Origin: Candidatus Muiribacterium halophilum
Lineage (GTDB): Bacteria > Muiribacteriota > Muiribacteriia > Muiribacteriales > Muiribacteriaceae
Length of the DNA: 64,000 bases
NCBI GenBank assembly: GCA_023228995.1
Contig: JALOAD010000004.1
Span: 81,044-145,043 of the forward strand
Reading direction: 5' to 3'
Made by a program: the position numbers and the translations under genes. The notes under the pieces were generated by a model. That model did no database searches, was not told the origin of the DNA, and saw only the letters and a program-made list of their open reading frames with translations. Positions 16,651 through 24,379 of this stretch are shown here, piece by piece. Within the stretch, counting starts at the first letter, position 1; each line of letters begins with the position of its first letter.

Positions 16651-16680
16651 AAAAAAGGAGACCGTTACCGGTCCCCTTTT
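16651..16680 (-). terminator. Intrinsic terminator after flagellin 2
   Basis: Plus-strand arms AAAAGGAGACCG (16653-16664) and CGGTCCCCTTTT (16669-16680) around loop TTAC. Read from the minus strand the one mismatch becomes a G-U pair, and the stem is followed by six further T residues. It therefore fits termination of the minus-strand flagellin 2 transcript. Confidence 0.85.
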
Positions 16681-16710
16681 ATTTAAATCTCAGATTAAAA
16701 CTTAAACTGT

Positions 16711-18675
16711 TTATCTAAGTAAACTAAGTACTGACTGTGGCTTCTGATTAGCCTGTGCAAGCATTGAAGTACCTGACTGAGAAAGTATCTGATTTCTAGT
16801 AAAGTCAGACATTTCTTTAGCCATATCAACGTCTCTTATTCTTGATTCAGAAGCTACCTGATTTTCATAAGCTATATTCAAGTAATCTACTGATTTTTCA
16901 AGAGAGTTCTGGAATGCACCAAGTCTTGATCTTGCTTCTGATACTATATTAAGAGCATTATTAACTGTAGTTATAGCAGATTCTGCTGATTTCTGAGTCT
17001 GAATACTAATATTCTGCTTTAACTTGTTAGTAATAGTACCATTATCAAGTCCATCAACTCCATCATGATTATTACCACCACCTCTTAGTGATACTGTAAG
17101 TCCTAAAGCTTCAGCTCCAAGATTTGCATAATCAACAGTCATAGTCTGGCCTTCATTAGCACCAATATGATAAACCTGTCTAGCATCTCTAACTGAAAGT
17201 CTTACTGAAAGAAGTGAAGTAACCTGACCTCGTCCAACTGCGTTTGAAGTATATAAGGAATCTAACTGTCCAATAGTAAAATCATTAGCGCCTCTATGAA
17301 GTCCACCAACAACTCCCATAGGAATAGCTGCACCATGTCTATTTGCTATAAGTGAAGTGTTTGCATTTGCTCCACCAGCAAATGTTCTAGCTTCCATTAT
17401 ATCTTCCATACCAAAATCAATATCTTCGTCAACATTAAGTCTTAAACCCTTAAGAAGACCTGAGTCTCTTAAAGCAGCTGTTCTTGCCTGATCAATCTGT
17501 ACAGAATATGCATCATTTCCAATATTTATTTGCTGATAAACTGTTGAAAGTTCTTTTTCTGTAAAAATATCAGAATTTGATACAAATCTACCAAGAACTC
17601 TATACTTTTGAATATCAGAATTAACAATTGATTCTGCTGATACTCCTGGAGGTATAGTTGGGAAAAGTCTCTGATCGGTTATGTTTACTACTGAAATAAT
17701 TGTGTTTGAACCTGTAGTAAATCTATTCCATTGAGGTGCATTACCAGCAGTTGGATCTACCACAGCTTTAAATGCTGAGTCAACAGAATTATCTACACCA
17801 CCGAAAAGACCCATAGCTATTGCAGCACCATCTGGATCATCTGCAAAAGATATATTAAATCTTGAACCAGAATGTCTTGAAGTAAGTGTAAGATAATCCT
17901 GAGTAGTTCCAGTAGTTTGATTTGCATACTGATGAATACCCGCCTGAACACCCAGTCCAGAACCATTTATCTTTCTTACAACATCATTGATATTATCAAG
18001 TTCATTAAGCTCAACAGCTCTAGTCTGACCATCAACCTGAACCTGAAGCTCAACATTACCTGAAATACCTAAGTCTCTAAGATCAGCAAGTCCATCACCA
18101 TTATTATCCTGAAATACTGTTGAACCATGTACGTTTGAAGCATTACCTGCCTGAACTACAGTAATAGAATAATCTGCATTGGCAACAACACCAACTGCAT
18201 CAGCAGTTAGGACTTTCTTATCTAAAGTATTTGCATGACCTAATGCATTACCATTAAGAAGTTTTTTTGTGTTGAATTCAGTATAATCTGCAATTCTATC
18301 AACTTCATCAATAAGTTCATCCATTTCTTTTTGAAGTCTCTGTCTGTCATAAGTTGTATAATTATCGTTGGCAGACTGAACAGCTAGTTTTCTCATTCTC
18401 TGTAAAATTGAATGAGTAGTGTCCATAACTCCTTCTGCTGTCTGTATCATTGATATTCCGTCTTCTGCGTTTCTTACTGCCTGATCAAGACCATTAATCT
18501 GTCCTCTCATTTTTTCAGAAACTGCTAGACCAGCAGCATCATCTGCTGCTCTGTTAATTCTTAAACCAGAAGAAAGTCTTTCAAGATTCTTATTAAGACC
18601 TCTGTTAGTCTGTGAAAGTGTTCTGTAAGCGTTTACAGCTGATACGTTGTGATTAATAATTCCAAAATTACTCAT
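16711..18675 (-). CDS. Flagellin 2
   Basis: A 654-residue flagellin. Its N-terminus ([37 protein letters not shown]) and C-terminus ([35 protein letters not shown]) are intact. The enlarged centre holds a calcium-loop-like [12 protein letters not shown] (190-201), a flagellin-IN-like module (about 206-290) and the YHIGANEGQ block shared by all three flagellins. It has no cysteine. It is much closer to flagellin 3 than to flagellin 1. It follows fliD-fliS and ends at a strong terminator. Its 96-base leader contains three GGA sites resembling CsrA targets. No FliA promoter is visible directly upstream, so it may be read from the flaG-fliD-fliS message. Confidence 0.95.
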   Translation of the reverse strand: MSNFGIINHNVSAVNAYRTLSQTNRGLNKNLERLSSGLRINRAADDAAGLAVSEKMRGQINGLDQAVRNAEDGISMIQTAEGVMDTTHSILQRMRKLAVQSANDNYTTYDRQRLQKEMDELIDEVDRIADYTEFNTKKLLNGNALGHANTLDKKVLTADAVGVVANADYSITVVQAGNASNVHGSTVFQDNNGDGLADLRDLGISGNVELQVQVDGQTRAVELNELDNINDVVRKINGSGLGVQAGIHQYANQTTGTTQDYLTLTSRHSGSRFNISFADDPDGAAIAMGLFGGVDNSVDSAFKAVVDPTAGNAPQWNRFTTGSNTIISVVNITDQRLFPTIPPGVSAESIVNSDIQKYRVLGRFVSNSDIFTEKELSTVYQQINIGNDAYSVQIDQARTAALRDSGLLKGLRLNVDEDIDFGMEDIMEARTFAGGANANTSLIANRHGAAIPMGVVGGLHRGANDFTIGQLDSLYTSNAVGRGQVTSLLSVRLSVRDARQVYHIGANEGQTMTVDYANLGAEALGLTVSLRGGGNNHDGVDGLDNGTITNKLKQNISIQTQKSAESAITTVNNALNIVSEARSRLGAFQNSLEKSVDYLNIAYENQVASESRIRDVDMAKEMSDFTRNQILSQSGTSMLAQANQKPQSVLSLLR

Positions 18676-18680
18676 AATAA

Positions 18681-18690
18681 TCCTCCGTGA
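18681..18690 (-). promoter_or_regulatory. CsrA-like site over the flagellin 2 Shine-Dalgarno
   Basis: Minus strand TCACGGAGGA overlaps the ribosome-binding GGAGG and matches ACANGGANGU at 8 of 10 positions. Overlap with the Shine-Dalgarno is how CsrA blocks hag translation in Bacillus (established for that species). Here it is inferred. Confidence 0.45.
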
Positions 18691-18703
18691 TTACTAGTTT
18701 TTT

Positions 18704-18715
18704 AACATCCATGTT
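18704..18715 (-). promoter_or_regulatory. CsrA-type site in flagellin 2 leader
   Basis: Minus strand AACATGGATGTT is a 5-bp inverted repeat around GG, and its core ACATGGATGT is an exact match to the CsrA consensus ACANGGAUGU. It lies about 30 bases upstream of the start codon, the same position as the flagellin 1 hairpin. Confidence 0.65.
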
Positions 18716-18744
18716 TTTGTGCTTTTTTTGGGGATTCTGCACAA

Positions 18745-18754
18745 ACATCCCTGC
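18745..18754 (-). promoter_or_regulatory. Second upstream CsrA-like site in flagellin 2 leader
   Basis: Minus strand GCAGGGATGT matches the CsrA consensus at 9 of 10 positions. It is flanked by TGCA repeats that could place GGGATG in a loop. It is the most upstream of three GGA sites in this leader. Confidence 0.45.
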
Positions 18755-18760
18755 AACTTA

Positions 18761-18771
18761 TTAACCTCCTT
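18761..18771 (-). promoter_or_regulatory. Orphan Shine-Dalgarno AAGGAGGTTAA in flagellin 2 leader
   Basis: A perfect AAGGAGG stands directly after the fliS stop with no annotated gene behind it. The identical 11-mer lies in the flagellin 3 leader (23840-23850). Here a TTG at 18756 could open a 20-codon lysine-rich leader frame that stops at 18694. The flagellin 3 copy has no comparable frame. It may be a ribosome standby or binding element, or part of an mRNA fold. Confidence 0.4.
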
Positions 18772-19179
18772 TTATTTTTTTTCTGCTTCTATTTTTTCCA
18801 TTTTATTTTTTTCTACAACTTGTTTCCATGTTTCACGCAATTCTTTTAATATGATGTGACAATTATCAAGTATATTTGTATCTTTTTTAATATTAGCCTT
18901 TATAAGCTCTTGATTTATAAAAAAATAAAGCTCATAAAGATTTTTTGCAATGCTACCACCTTTATCCATATCAAGTGAAAACATAAGTTCAAGTACAATC
19001 TTCCTTGTTTTTGTAATAAATATATGACTTTCTTCAATGTTTTTTTCTTCAACTGCACTCTTTGCTCTTGAAAGAAATCTCAATGCTCCATCATAAAGCA
19101 TTATTATTAATTGCCCTTCAGAGGCTGTTGTTATCTGATTTCTTCTATAATTTTCTGCATTTTTTCCTAAGTTCAGCAT
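18772..19179 (-). CDS. fliS: Flagellin chaperone FliS (paralogue 2)
   Basis: 135 residues with the FliS N-terminus (AENYRRNQITTASEGQL then IIMLYDGALRFLSRA). The helical core ends LKELRETWKQVV, closely parallel to the other FliS at 13446. Its role is to bind newly made flagellin and deliver it to the export gate. It follows fliD by 12 bases and precedes flagellin 2, so it belongs to a flaG-fliD-fliS-flagellin run. The good Shine-Dalgarno AAAGGGAG supports the ATG at 19179. Two FliS copies, each next to a different flagellin type, suggest specialised pairing (inference). Confidence 0.93.
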   Translation of the reverse strand: MLNLGKNAENYRRNQITTASEGQLIIMLYDGALRFLSRAKSAVEEKNIEESHIFITKTRKIVLELMFSLDMDKGGSIAKNLYELYFFINQELIKANIKKDTNILDNCHIILKELRETWKQVVEKNKMEKIEAEKK

Positions 19180-19191
19180 TATAACTCCCTT

Positions 19192-21420
19192 TTACTGTAG
19201 ATTCGCAAGCTGACTTGACAGCCAAGAACTCTGAGAATTCATCTCATTTAATGCAGTTTCAAGATTTGTATATATTTTCCAAAGTCTTTCTTCTTTAGAT
19301 TTAAGTCTATAATTAAAATTTGTAATATTTTCTTCCATAGTCTTAAGCTCTGATGTTAATGAACTTTCAGCTCTATAAAGAATACCAACTCCAGTATAAG
19401 TTTTCATACCTTCATACATTGTATTAAATATACCTTTTTGAGCAACTGTATAATCAAACCCTACTTTGACATCAGCTCCTAAAGCAATTGATTCAGCAAA
19501 TATAAGTTTACCTTTTTCTCTGTCAATAAAGTAAGCGTTACCAGTAAGTTCGTCCATATTTTCAACTTGATTATAAACTGTAGAACCGTCTCCTACTACA
19601 ACCGAAACATTCTGTCCAATATTTCTAGCACCCATAGAAAAAGTTGTCTTATAACCATTTCCGCTACCTATGTTTTTTTCAAGTTCTTCAAATTTTTTAC
19701 CTTCAAAAGCTTTAAAACTAGCCTCTATTTTAGATCCAGCAGGTGGAGCCTGGAAAAACTCAATATATCCAGTAGCTCTATTTAATTTAAACTCATTAGC
19801 AGCAGTCGGTTCTGTAACTAATTTATATTCAGTACCACCAGCTGTAATTTTAACATTTTGACCAATATTCTTATAACCAAGACTATATTTAGTTTTATTA
19901 AGAACTGCTATTCCAATATCAGCATTTTTTTTATTTATTGTCTGACCGTCATTTCTAAGCATTGCCTCAACTATTTCTGGCATATCTTGCATTGCATTTT
20001 CAAAAGTTTCTTTATCAAATTCAATAAGACCTTTTTTCATTTCAGTAGTTACAACACCAGCAGCACCAGCAGCTTTTAGACCTACATCTTCCATTGTATA
20101 ACCAGCATAAGTTGTTGAAAAAAAGCTTTTCATCTTATCCTGTATATCCATTATTGTAGAATCTCTTTTTAAAATTCCTTTTTTTTGTAATTCAGTTAAA
20201 GCTTCAATATCCTGGGCAGCATTCAACTCTTCCTTTGTTGCAACCTCTTCATTTAAGGTTTTATAAAGACTTTCCATTATTTCATTATAATCTTCAACAA
20301 ATTTTTCCATTTTTTCAGAAAGACTTTCTGTATCAGTTGAAATATCTATTGTAATCGGTCCAACAACATCCTGTTTAAGATTAAACTCTACACCATTTAT
20401 TTTAAAAGTATTTGAGCTTCTTTCTGTTGAAACACCGTTGAAATCAAATTTTGCATTAGAACCGATATTTTGCACAGCACTACTTACACCCATAGCATCA
20501 AGAAAATTTGAACTTTTATCATCAAATATTATTGCAGTATTACCTTGTTTTTTTGAAGTAAAAGTAAGTTTTTCTGTAACTTCATCATAAAAAGCAATTA
20601 CATTAGCCTCAGATGCATTTATTCTTTTTATTATAGAATCCATACTATCAATTTCTTTATTTACATTAAAATCAACACCATTTATAGAAAAAACACCTGA
20701 AGTTATTGACATATCTCCAGCAAACTTATCAAGTTTTGCACTTCTATCAATAAATTTTATACCAGCAGCAGTCAAAAAACCAGTATGATTAATTGATTCT
20801 TTAGTTTCAAATATAGCAAGTCCTTGACCAGAATCTGCTGTAATAGAGAATTTATTATCAACTGAATTCCATGAAAAATCAGCAACTTTCGCATTAGGAT
20901 TATTTTCAACAGCAGTCATAAACTCATCTACACTTGAAAAATAATTAAGATCAAATTCCACTCCATTTACAGTAACAGAACCTTGTGGTATTCCAGAAAA
21001 ACCAGCTTCCTCAAAAGATTTTGAAGTATCTATAGCACCAAGAGAACTGTTTGAAGTAAGTATTGAGCTAGTATTTAACTGATTTGCACTAGCAGCAATA
21101 GTAGAGGTAGCAAGTGATATATTTCTAAAAGTATAACTTGCATTTAACGCATCTATTCCTGCTTTTGCTCCCATAGCATCTACATTACTTACAGTTGTCT
21201 TTTTACTTCTAAATGTACTTTCAAGTGTAAAATCAAAAACATTTGCCTGAAATTCATACATTTTAAGGTTTATCTCATTATAAAGCTCTTTTTTTAAATT
21301 AAGTTTACTCTTTTTATCAACCATTTTATAAAGAGGTTGTTTTTCTACGCTCATCAACTTTTCAACAATAGAACCAGAATCAAATCCTGATAGTCCTGAC
21401 ATCTGTATTGTTCCTACCAT
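19192..21420 (-). CDS. fliD: Flagellar filament cap protein FliD with two extra repeated modules
   Basis: A 742-residue cap protein. The N-terminal FliD region includes MSGLSGFDSGSIVEKLMSVE, and the C-terminal coiled region is ELKTMEENITNFNYRLKSKE and LETALNEMNSQ. FliD sits at the filament tip and helps flagellin fold into place. Between them are flagellin-IN modules (about 145-222 and 240-312) and two copies of another module near 505-572 and 585-660. Both copies share NIGQNV and a late GYIEFFQAPPAGSKIEASF / GKLIFAESIALGADVKVGF strand pair. A related copy is present in FlgK. This makes the protein longer than the usual 450-600 residues. The gene is preceded by flaG and followed by fliS. Confidence 0.93.
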   Translation of the reverse strand: MVGTIQMSGLSGFDSGSIVEKLMSVEKQPLYKMVDKKSKLNLKKELYNEINLKMYEFQANVFDFTLESTFRSKKTTVSNVDAMGAKAGIDALNASYTFRNISLATSTIAASANQLNTSSILTSNSSLGAIDTSKSFEEAGFSGIPQGSVTVNGVEFDLNYFSSVDEFMTAVENNPNAKVADFSWNSVDNKFSITADSGQGLAIFETKESINHTGFLTAAGIKFIDRSAKLDKFAGDMSITSGVFSINGVDFNVNKEIDSMDSIIKRINASEANVIAFYDEVTEKLTFTSKKQGNTAIIFDDKSSNFLDAMGVSSAVQNIGSNAKFDFNGVSTERSSNTFKINGVEFNLKQDVVGPITIDISTDTESLSEKMEKFVEDYNEIMESLYKTLNEEVATKEELNAAQDIEALTELQKKGILKRDSTIMDIQDKMKSFFSTTYAGYTMEDVGLKAAGAAGVVTTEMKKGLIEFDKETFENAMQDMPEIVEAMLRNDGQTINKKNADIGIAVLNKTKYSLGYKNIGQNVKITAGGTEYKLVTEPTAANEFKLNRATGYIEFFQAPPAGSKIEASFKAFEGKKFEELEKNIGSGNGYKTTFSMGARNIGQNVSVVVGDGSTVYNQVENMDELTGNAYFIDREKGKLIFAESIALGADVKVGFDYTVAQKGIFNTMYEGMKTYTGVGILYRAESSLTSELKTMEENITNFNYRLKSKEERLWKIYTNLETALNEMNSQSSWLSSQLANLQ

Positions 21421-21435
21421 ATCCGCCTCCTTATA

Positions 21436-21789
21436 TTATAGCTGCTGATCAATAAAAAGACCAAGCACTTCTTTAAATTTTGCTCTAAATTCCAAAATTT
21501 TTTCTGGTGGTATTTCTCTTATAACATTATTTTCATCATCCAACACTTTTATTACAATCTGTTTATCTTTAACTGAAAACTCAAGATTTCTTTTTAAACT
21601 ATATGTATCTGCAAGTTTATTTATTGATTCAATCTCTTTTTTTATATTTTCTTCTTCTTTAGAATTCATATTCATTTTGAATTCATTTTGTTTTTCTAGA
21701 GCAAGAGAGTTGTTTTTTTCTTTAAGTTGTTTTTTACTGTTTTCTACATTCACGACAGAATCCTGCGGTATAACTTTATCTATTTTCAT
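21436..21789 (-). CDS. flaG: FlaG family flagellar protein
   Basis: 117 residues. The C-terminal part matches FlaG: LEFSVKDKQIVIKVLDDEN, then VIREIPPEKILEFRAKFKEV. The N-terminal half is charged and low in complexity. FlaG proteins affect filament length and usually neighbour fliD, as here (15 bases upstream of it). The ATG at 21789 has GGGGG eight bases upstream. A GTG at 21798 would leave no spacing to that site. The terminator of flagellin 3 lies just upstream, so expression of flaG-fliD-fliS may depend on read-through. Confidence 0.85.
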   Translation of the reverse strand: MKIDKVIPQDSVVNVENSKKQLKEKNNSLALEKQNEFKMNMNSKEEENIKKEIESINKLADTYSLKRNLEFSVKDKQIVIKVLDDENNVIREIPPEKILEFRAKFKEVLGLFIDQQL

Positions 21790-21827
21790 AAAACTCACCC
21801 CCTTACTGCTATTTTAACAGTTTTGAG

Positions 21828-21853
21828 AAAAGGGGACAAAAATGTCCCCTTTA
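21828..21853 (-). terminator. Intrinsic terminator after flagellin 3
   Basis: A perfect 10-bp stem, AAAGGGGACA (21829-21838) and TGTCCCCTTT (21843-21852), with loop AAAA. Read on the minus strand it ends CCCCTTTTCTC. It lies between the flagellin 3 stop and flaG and shares the GGGGAC core of the other flagellin terminator. Confidence 0.85.
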
Positions 21854-21887
21854 TTATGAAACAATGTATTTTTACCAGTTAACCAGA

Positions 21888-23765
21888 TTAAAGTAGAGAA
21901 AGTATTGTTTGTGGCTTTACATTAGCCTGTGCAAGCATTGCAGTCCCTGATTGTGTCAAAATCTGATTTCTGGTGAATTCTGTCATTTCCTTAGCCATAT
22001 CAACATCTCTTATTCGAGATTCAGATGCTACCTGATTTTCATAAGCTATATTCAGATAATCAACTGATTTTTCAAGTGAGTTCTGATATGCACCAAGTTT
22101 TGCTCTTGCTTCAGATACAATGTTAAGTGCATCATTAAATACAGTTATCGCTGTTTCAGCACTTTGCTGAGTTTCAATCGATACATTAAGCTGTAATTTT
22201 TGACTTATTGAACCATTATCAAGTCTATCAACACCATCAAAAGTGTTACCAGCTCCATAAAGACCAACTTTAAGTCCTAAAGATTCAGCAGTAAGGTTTC
22301 CAAAATCAACTGTCAATGTCTGTCCTTCATTAGCTCCAATGTGGAAAACCTGTCTTGCATCTCTTACAGAAAGTCTTACTGATAAAAGTGAAGTAGCTTC
22401 CTGAGCAGTATTATTAACAAGCTGAGCAATTACAAACTCATTATTACCTCTTTTAAGTCCACCTTCAACACCCTGAGGAATTGTTGCAAAATGATAATTT
22501 GTAACACTTGAACTTCCCCATGTGCTATAAGTTGCTATATCAGCAGTACCAAAGTCTATGTCTTCATCAACTCTTAACTTAACACCTCTAAGAAGACCTG
22601 AGTCTCTAAGCTGTGAAGTTCTTGTATTATCAATTGTAAAAGAAAGATCATTGTTTGCAGCTACATAAGCTGTTGATAATTCTTTTTCTGTAAAAATATC
22701 AGAGTCTGAAACAAATCTACCAAGAATTCTCTGAGAAGTTGTTATCTGAGTTTCATCCGCAATTCCCGGTGGTATTGTTGGAAACAGTCTCTGATCAGTT
22801 ATATTTACAACTGATATTATTGTGTTTGTGCCTGAATTAAATTTAAGCCATTCTGCGTTTACATTACCGCTTATTGCAAGCGATGTCGAGTCAACAGAAT
22901 TTCTATTTCCGCCAGTAAGACCTAGAGCTATTGCAACTCCGTCTGGATCCTGACCAAATGAAATGTTGAATCTTGAACCAGAATGTCTTGATGTCATAGT
23001 AAGATAATCTTTTCCTTCAAAACTATGCACTCCTGCTTGTATGCCCAGATCTGAACTGTTTATTTTTCTTACTATATCATTAATATTATCTTCTTCATTA
23101 AATCCGACAGCTCTTGTATATCCGTCGAGACTAACTTGAAGTTCAACATTTCCCGACATTCCAAGATCTCTAAGATCAGCAAGTCCATCACCGTTATTGT
23201 CCTGAAAAGCTACTGAACCATGAACATTTGAAGCTTCTCCAGCACGAACTACAGTTACAGAATAATCAGCATTTACAACCCTACCAACTACATCAGCATT
23301 AAGGACTTTTTTGTCAAGAGAATTAGCTCTTCCGACAGTTGAACCGTCAAGAAGTTTTTTAGTATTAAACTCAGTATAATTCCCTATTCTATCAACTTCA
23401 TCAATAAGTTCATCAACTTCTTTCTGCAATCTTTGTCTATCATAAGTTGTGTAATTATCGTTGGCTGACTGAACAGCAAGATTTCTCATTCTATGAACTA
23501 TACTGTGCATTGTGTCCATAACGCCTTCAGCAGTTTGTATCATTGATATGCCGTCTTCTGCATTTCTAACTGCCTGATCAAGACCATTTATTTGGCCTCT
23601 CATCTTTTCAGACACCGCAAGTCCCGCAGCATCATCAGAAGCTCGATTCACCCTCAAACCTGATGATAATCTTTCAAGATTTTTGCTTAAAGACTTATCT
23701 GTGTTGTTAAGACTTCTAAATGCATTTAATGCACTTACATTGTGGTTAATTATTCCTATACCCAT
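21888..23765 (-). CDS. Flagellin 3
   Basis: A 625-residue flagellin with intact D0/D1 ends ([53 protein letters not shown]). The central region resembles flagellin 2: a [12 protein letters not shown] loop at 189-200, a flagellin-IN-like module, and shared blocks [22 protein letters not shown] and [11 protein letters not shown]. It contains no cysteine. Of the three it has the best promoter (FliA-type at 24043-24070) and the longest leader, about 270 bases, with four candidate CsrA sites. It also has its own terminator. It is next to csrA and fliW, as hag is in Bacillus, so it is probably the main, tightly controlled filament subunit. Confidence 0.95.
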   Translation of the reverse strand: MGIGIINHNVSALNAFRSLNNTDKSLSKNLERLSSGLRVNRASDDAAGLAVSEKMRGQINGLDQAVRNAEDGISMIQTAEGVMDTMHSIVHRMRNLAVQSANDNYTTYDRQRLQKEVDELIDEVDRIGNYTEFNTKKLLDGSTVGRANSLDKKVLNADVVGRVVNADYSVTVVRAGEASNVHGSVAFQDNNGDGLADLRDLGMSGNVELQVSLDGYTRAVGFNEEDNINDIVRKINSSDLGIQAGVHSFEGKDYLTMTSRHSGSRFNISFGQDPDGVAIALGLTGGNRNSVDSTSLAISGNVNAEWLKFNSGTNTIISVVNITDQRLFPTIPPGIADETQITTSQRILGRFVSDSDIFTEKELSTAYVAANNDLSFTIDNTRTSQLRDSGLLRGVKLRVDEDIDFGTADIATYSTWGSSSVTNYHFATIPQGVEGGLKRGNNEFVIAQLVNNTAQEATSLLSVRLSVRDARQVFHIGANEGQTLTVDFGNLTAESLGLKVGLYGAGNTFDGVDRLDNGSISQKLQLNVSIETQQSAETAITVFNDALNIVSEARAKLGAYQNSLEKSVDYLNIAYENQVASESRIRDVDMAKEMTEFTRNQILTQSGTAMLAQANVKPQTILSLL

Positions 23766-23770
23766 TAGAT

Positions 23771-23780
23771 TCCTCCATGA
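23771..23780 (-). promoter_or_regulatory. CsrA-like site over the flagellin 3 Shine-Dalgarno
   Basis: Minus strand TCATGGAGGA includes the ribosome-binding GGAGG, 5 bases from the ATG, and matches ACANGGANGU at 8 of 10 positions. Flagellin 2 has the same arrangement. Confidence 0.45.
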
Positions 23781-23790
23781 AATCTGAAAT

Positions 23791-23808
23791 CCTGGCTTCC
23801 TTACCAGG
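23791..23808 (-). promoter_or_regulatory. GGA-loop hairpin in flagellin 3 leader
   Basis: Minus strand CCTGGTAAGGAAGCCAGG forms a 5-bp CCTGG/CCAGG stem with AAGGAA exposed in the loop, about 25 bases upstream of the start codon. This mirrors the position of the CsrA-type hairpins of flagellins 1 and 2. Confidence 0.55.
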
Positions 23809-23839
23809 GGGTCTAATGAAACTATTAATTTTTAATTTT

Positions 23840-23850
23840 TTAACCTCCTT
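23840..23850 (-). promoter_or_regulatory. Orphan Shine-Dalgarno AAGGAGGTTAA in flagellin 3 leader
   Basis: The same 11-mer as at 18761-18771, about 75 bases upstream of the flagellin 3 start. It is followed only by A/T and early stops in every frame, so it does not serve an evident peptide. Confidence 0.4.
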
Positions 23851-23871
23851 ATTTCAATTATTTCCACCGGG

Positions 23872-23888
23872 CCACCCATTCCCTGTGG
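23872..23888 (-). promoter_or_regulatory. CsrA-like hairpin in flagellin 3 leader
   Basis: Minus strand CCACAGGGAATGGGTGG: a CCAC/GTGG stem with GGGAAT in the loop. The segment ACAGGGAA matches the first eight positions of the CsrA consensus. Confidence 0.45.
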
Positions 23889-24015
23889 ATTGAAAGTGTT
23901 GTTTTTTTTTAATACAAAAAAAGCTTATCTAAAAACACCTCTGTGCTTTTAAATAAACTTTCTTTAATATGTTTGAATAAAATTTATTCATATTTTACTT
24001 CCTTGTTTTTTCTTC

Positions 24016-24035
24016 AGTAGCTATCCTTAGCTACT
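24016..24035 (-). promoter_or_regulatory. 5'-end hairpin with AGGA loop, flagellin 3 leader
   Basis: Minus strand AGTAGCTAAGGATAGCTACT is a perfect 8-bp stem with an AGGA tetraloop. It begins about 8 bases downstream of the predicted -10, so it would sit at the very 5' end of the transcript. There it could bind CsrA or protect the mRNA. Confidence 0.6.
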
Positions 24036-24042
24036 TGCATTT

Positions 24043-24070
24043 ATATCGTCAAACTTTAATCATTACTTTA
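24043..24070 (-). promoter_or_regulatory. FliA (sigma-28/sigma-D)-type promoter for flagellin 3
   Basis: Minus strand TAAA (24070-24067), 16 bases, then GACGATAT (24050-24043). The consensus of the Bacillus sigma-D type is TAAA-N15-GCCGATAT. The flgM promoter has the same spacing, and fliA itself is in the window (48928). Confidence 0.65.
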
Positions 24071-24130
24071 ATTTTTTTTTAAAAACTTTTTAAGCTATAT
24101 ATCTATTATATATACTTTTCATGCTTTTTG

Positions 24131-24379
24131 TCAATCCTGTGGCAGTTTTCCTTTTAAAAGTGATTCTAATTCTCTAACTTTGTTTATATGAATTTTATTG
24201 GTAGCAGCAAGCTTATTCTCCATTTGTATCTCTTCATATACTTCTTTTCTATGTACTGAAATATTTTTTGGAGCATTTACACCTATTTTAATCTGATCAC
24301 CTTTTATATCAACAACAACTATCTCGATATTATCTGCAATTATTATGCTTTGGTTTTTTTTTCTTGTAAGTACCAACAT
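24131..24379 (-). CDS. csrA: Carbon storage regulator / translational repressor CsrA
   Basis: 82 residues opening [20 protein letters not shown], then [20 protein letters not shown] and [11 protein letters not shown], the full CsrA fold with conserved RNA-binding edges (LTRK and VHRKEVY). CsrA dimers bind GGA in hairpin loops and block translation. It overlaps fliW by one base, and the next gene is flagellin 3 after a 365-base gap rich in GGA hairpins. In Bacillus, CsrA represses hag and is relieved by FliW. The same circuit is strongly suggested here. The C-terminus is about 10-20 residues longer than the shortest CsrA proteins. Confidence 0.96.
   Translation of the reverse strand: MLVLTRKKNQSIIIADNIEIVVVDIKGDQIKIGVNAPKNISVHRKEVYEEIQMENKLAATNKIHINKVRELESLLKGKLPQD

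Larger units (their letters stand above)
23766..24070 (-). other. Long regulatory leader of flagellin 3
   Basis: The csrA-flagellin 3 gap has no coding potential. From upstream to downstream on the minus strand it holds a FliA-type promoter, a hairpin at the predicted RNA 5' end, a second GGA hairpin, an orphan AAGGAGGTTAA, a third GGA hairpin, and a Shine-Dalgarno embedded in a fourth CsrA-like site. A leader this long in such a compact genome implies post-transcriptional control. Confidence 0.6.

Noticed and set aside
14527-23765. Flagellin phase variation by inversion
   Set aside because: All three flagellins point the same way, each with its own intact start, and no invertase gene or inverted flanking repeats are visible.
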